This document shows positions 5,953-7,324 of a DNA stretch of 7,324 nt, piece after piece; the first letter of the stretch is position 1, and the number at the start of each line of letters is the position of its first letter. A program made the translations under genes and the position numbers. The notes below the pieces were generated by a model. That model was not told the origin of the DNA, ran no database searches, and saw only the letters and a program-made list of their open reading frames with translations. This DNA is from an uncultured Oscillospiraceae bacterium (GTDB lineage: Bacteria; Bacillota; Clostridia; Oscillospirales; Ruminococcaceae), in contig USOZ01000087.1 of the NCBI GenBank assembly GCA_900556525.1, positions 1 through 7,324 of the forward strand, written 5' to 3'.

Positions 5953-6361
5953 TTTCGGCGACAGTCATACGGGTATCGCTGCCAGCGACGCTCTCGAAAT
6001 GCTTGCCACGCCGATATGTATTGTCCACGAAAAGGATTTCGTTACCTGCGCGGATAAGGTCGCGGCGGAGATAAAAAACGGCGGCGGAGAACTTGCCGTC
6101 GTAGGAAATCCCGTGAACATGAACGGCAGCTTCGGTCCGCGCAGCGAAAAATGCTGTCAGTTCGCCGAGCTGCTTCGCGAGCGGCTCGATATTCCCGTTG
6201 AAATGTGGGACGAGCGCTCCACTACAGTTACCGCCCATGAGCGCATGAATGAAGTGAACAAGCGCGGAAAAAAGCGCAAAGCCGTTATCGACGCGGTCGC
6301 AGCAGCGATAATTCTCGAAAACTATCTTGCGTACAGGAGAAATCACAGGGAACAGTCATGA
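5933..6361 (+). CDS. ruvX: RuvX/YqgF family putative Holliday junction resolvase / pre-16S rRNA nuclease
   Basis: The 142-aa product has the RNase H-like fold motifs of RuvX/YqgF: AVDFGDSHTGIAASD at 5-19 (catalytic D7), VVGNPVNMNGSFGPRSEK at 57-73, the MWDERSTTVTAHERM block at 91-105 (D93, E94), and the C-terminal IDAVAAAIILENYL at 119-132 (D120). Length is normal. The E. coli member trims the 5' end of 16S rRNA; a Holliday-junction role was proposed from structure, and in mycobacteria and others resolvase activity has been reported, so the true task here is open. The usual glycine-rich DxGxxRxG start is slightly altered (DFGDSHTG), as in related Clostridia. It overlaps the Nudix gene by 20 bp and the next small gene by 4 bp (ATGA), in a tightly coupled run. 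Confidence 0.92.
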   Translation: MKIFAVDFGDSHTGIAASDALEMLATPICIVHEKDFVTCADKVAAEIKNGGGELAVVGNPVNMNGSFGPRSEKCCQFAELLRERLDIPVEMWDERSTTVTAHERMNEVNKRGKKRKAVIDAVAAAIILENYLAYRRNHREQS

Positions 6362-6477
6362 GAAAACGTTACGACAGAAAAGAAGCCGACAAGCGGCTGA
6401 AGCGCCGTATGGTCACTAACTGGATCATCATGGGCGTTTCCGCGGCGCTTATCATTATCTGCTACTACTTTTTATAA
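6358..6477 (+). CDS. 39-residue single-pass membrane mini-protein, function unknown
   Basis: A 39-codon frame starts in the ATGA overlap with the ruvX stop and ends one base before the next gene. An AGGGAA site (6347-6352) precedes the ATG by 5 bases. The product has a strongly basic N-terminal half (about residues 2-17, MRKRYDRKEADKRLKRR) followed by one hydrophobic helix (WIIMGVSAALIIICYYFL, 22-39) that runs to the stop. The positive-inside rule places the N-terminus in the cytosol with the tail in the membrane. I recognise no family. Evidence that it is real: good ribosome binding site, both junctions coupled, it fills the gap exactly, and the amino-acid layout is that of a membrane micro-protein and not random translation. 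Confidence 0.68.
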   Translation: MRKRYDRKEADKRLKRRMVTNWIIMGVSAALIIICYYFL

Positions 6478-6478
6478 T

Positions 6479-6916
6479 ATGGAGCTTATTTCAAAATTTT
6501 TCGACGAACTTTCATCAGCCGAATTATACGAGATACTGAAGTCCCGCGCCGAGATTTTCGTATGTGAACAAGGGATAAAATATGTGGACGAGGACAACAT
6601 TGACTATGACAGTCTGCACTGCTTTTTCATGGAAAACGGCAGAGTAACGGCGTATCTTCGCGCATATCCCGACAAAAACGACTGCGGCACGGTAAAGCTC
6701 GGCAGAGTCCTTTCGCTCGAACACGGTAAAGGAACGGGAAGCGAGCTTGTAAAGCAGAGTATTGAAGCTGTAAAGCAAAAAATGAAATGTAAAAAAATAC
6801 ATATCGACGCGCAAAAGCACGCGGAGAAATTTTACCTGAAACTCGGTTTCATTACGACCTCGGACGAATATCTCGAAGAGGGAATAGTTCACGTTGATAT
6901 GGAGCTTTACCTGTAA
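6479..6916 (+). CDS. ElaA-like GNAT family N-acetyltransferase
   Basis: The 145-aa product resembles the ElaA branch (COG2153) of GCN5-related acetyltransferases, which move acetyl from acetyl-CoA to an amine; ElaA substrates are unknown. Visible blocks are FDELSSAELYEILKSRAEIF at 8-27, FVCEQG (27-32), YVDEDNIDYDSLHCFF (35-50), TAYLRAYPD (57-65), the LGRVLSLEHGKGTGSELV region (74-91) carrying the GKGTG acetyl-CoA pyrophosphate loop, IHIDAQKHAEKFYLKLGF (107-124) and the C-terminal GIVHVDMEL. The usual RGxG loop is replaced by HGKGTG, still compatible with CoA binding. There is no recognisable ribosome binding site: the ATG follows the stop of the mini-protein by one base, so initiation probably depends on ribosomes finishing that gene. 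It is the last gene before a terminator. Confidence 0.88.
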   Translation: MELISKFFDELSSAELYEILKSRAEIFVCEQGIKYVDEDNIDYDSLHCFFMENGRVTAYLRAYPDKNDCGTVKLGRVLSLEHGKGTGSELVKQSIEAVKQKMKCKKIHIDAQKHAEKFYLKLGFITTSDEYLEEGIVHVDMELYL

Positions 6917-6920
6917 TTAA

Positions 6921-6947
6921 GGACAATTTTACGATTGTCCGTTTTTT
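6921..6947 (+). terminator. Rho-independent terminator of the plus-strand operon
   Basis: A perfect 7-bp stem, GGACAAT (6921-6927) with ATTGTCC (6934-6940), encloses a 6-base loop and is followed by G and six T residues (6942-6947). It begins 4 bases after the acetyltransferase stop codon. Confidence 0.88.
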
Positions 6948-6971
6948 ACGTCCAAAAACCTACCAAAATAC

Positions 6972-7000
6972 TTGATTTTTGATTTTGGTTGTGCTATAAT
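6972..7000 (+). promoter_or_regulatory. Extended -10 sigma-A promoter of dprA
   Basis: A -35-like TTGATT (6972-6977) is followed by a 17-bp spacer that ends in TGC and a perfect TATAAT (6995-7000). The TGn motif makes it an extended -10 promoter. Transcription should start near 7007, giving a leader of about 25 nt. It lies just beyond the terminator, so dprA is a separate unit. Confidence 0.85.
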
Positions 7001-7031
7001 ATGTGCAAAACAAAAATCAGCGAGGATTGCC

Positions 7032-7324
7032 ATGACGAAATATTACTTATGGCTTTTACAGCTTCTCAGACCCGCCAACCCCGACATTCACCGTATAATC
7101 GGGCATTACGGCGACCCGAAAACCGCTTATCTTGAAATTTCGGAAGGAGATACCTCCGCGCTCAGCGAAGAAGAAGCCCTGCGGCTTCGCGGAATTTCGC
7201 TCGAAAAAGCGGCTGAAATTGAGGATATATGCGAAAAGAGCGGCGTAAATATCATTACGCTCGCTGACGGGGACTACCCTGCCCTGTACGGCGTGACAGC
7301 ACGCGAGCCGACGGCGGTTATGCT
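7032..7324 (+). CDS. dprA: DNA-processing protein DprA (Smf), N-terminal part
   Basis: The first 97 residues are visible and the gene continues past the right edge. They match the N-terminal region of DprA: KYYLWLLQLLRPANPDIHRI near the start, an HYGDPKTAYLEI segment at about 25-36, a helix-rich stretch, and the typical CEKSGVNIITLADGDYPALY at about 69-88 which leads into the Rossmann-like core. DprA loads RecA onto incoming single-stranded DNA in natural transformation; the gene is also kept by many bacteria not known to be competent. The Rossmann nucleotide-binding core and winged-helix C-terminus are out of view. The ATG at 7032 has GAGGA (7022-7026) 5 bases upstream and follows its own promoter. 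In many Firmicutes topA comes next. Confidence 0.9.
   Translation, partial: MTKYYLWLLQLLRPANPDIHRIIGHYGDPKTAYLEISEGDTSALSEEEALRLRGISLEKAAEIEDICEKSGVNIITLADGDYPALYGVTAREPTAVM

Overview
The window reads as ordinary chromosomal DNA from a Gram-positive, Clostridia-type bacterium, most likely the Ruminococcaceae/Oscillospiraceae group. This rests on three things: near-consensus sigma-A promoters with 17-bp spacers, purine-rich Shine-Dalgarno (SD) sites (AGGAG, AGGAAG, GAGAGG) before most genes, and a gene set typical of Firmicutes (uvrC, rsmD, coaD, a YesL/DUF624 protein, a stand-alone TSCPD protein, ruvX, dprA). Base composition is roughly balanced. I see no insertion sequence, prophage, CRISPR array, tRNA or rRNA. 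The species cannot be named from this.

Left half, minus strand (about 1-3167): one promoter at 3139-3167 drives a tight run, uvrC -> rsmD -> coaD -> a short acidic/coiled-coil protein cut by the window's left edge. uvrC and rsmD share one base (TAATG). rsmD and coaD overlap or nearly touch, depending on the coaD start. coaD and the last gene are 4 bp apart. The products serve DNA repair, 16S rRNA methylation and coenzyme A synthesis; they look like a shared housekeeping transcript, not one pathway.

Middle, divergent control region (about 3099-3375): the uvrC promoter faces left and a second strong promoter (3227-3255) faces right. The rightward transcript would begin with a leader of about 110 nt that can fold into two hairpins; I recognise no known riboswitch in it.

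Right half, plus strand (3227-6947): YesL/DUF624 membrane protein -> PHP-domain phosphoesterase -> TSCPD protein -> Nudix hydrolase -> ruvX -> a 39-residue membrane mini-protein -> ElaA-like acetyltransferase, ending at a clear intrinsic terminator (6921-6947). The last five genes are packed with 1-bp, 20-bp and 4-bp overlaps and a 1-bp gap, so they are almost certainly co-transcribed. I saw no convincing promoter or terminator inside the run, so all seven may form one operon.

Far right: an extended -10 promoter (6972-7000) starts dprA (DNA-processing protein A), which runs off the window.

I found no obvious new defence or biosynthetic system. The items most worth a second look are the unlisted 39-residue membrane protein, the structured leader before the YesL gene, the TSCPD-Nudix pairing and the cysteine-rich end of the Nudix protein.
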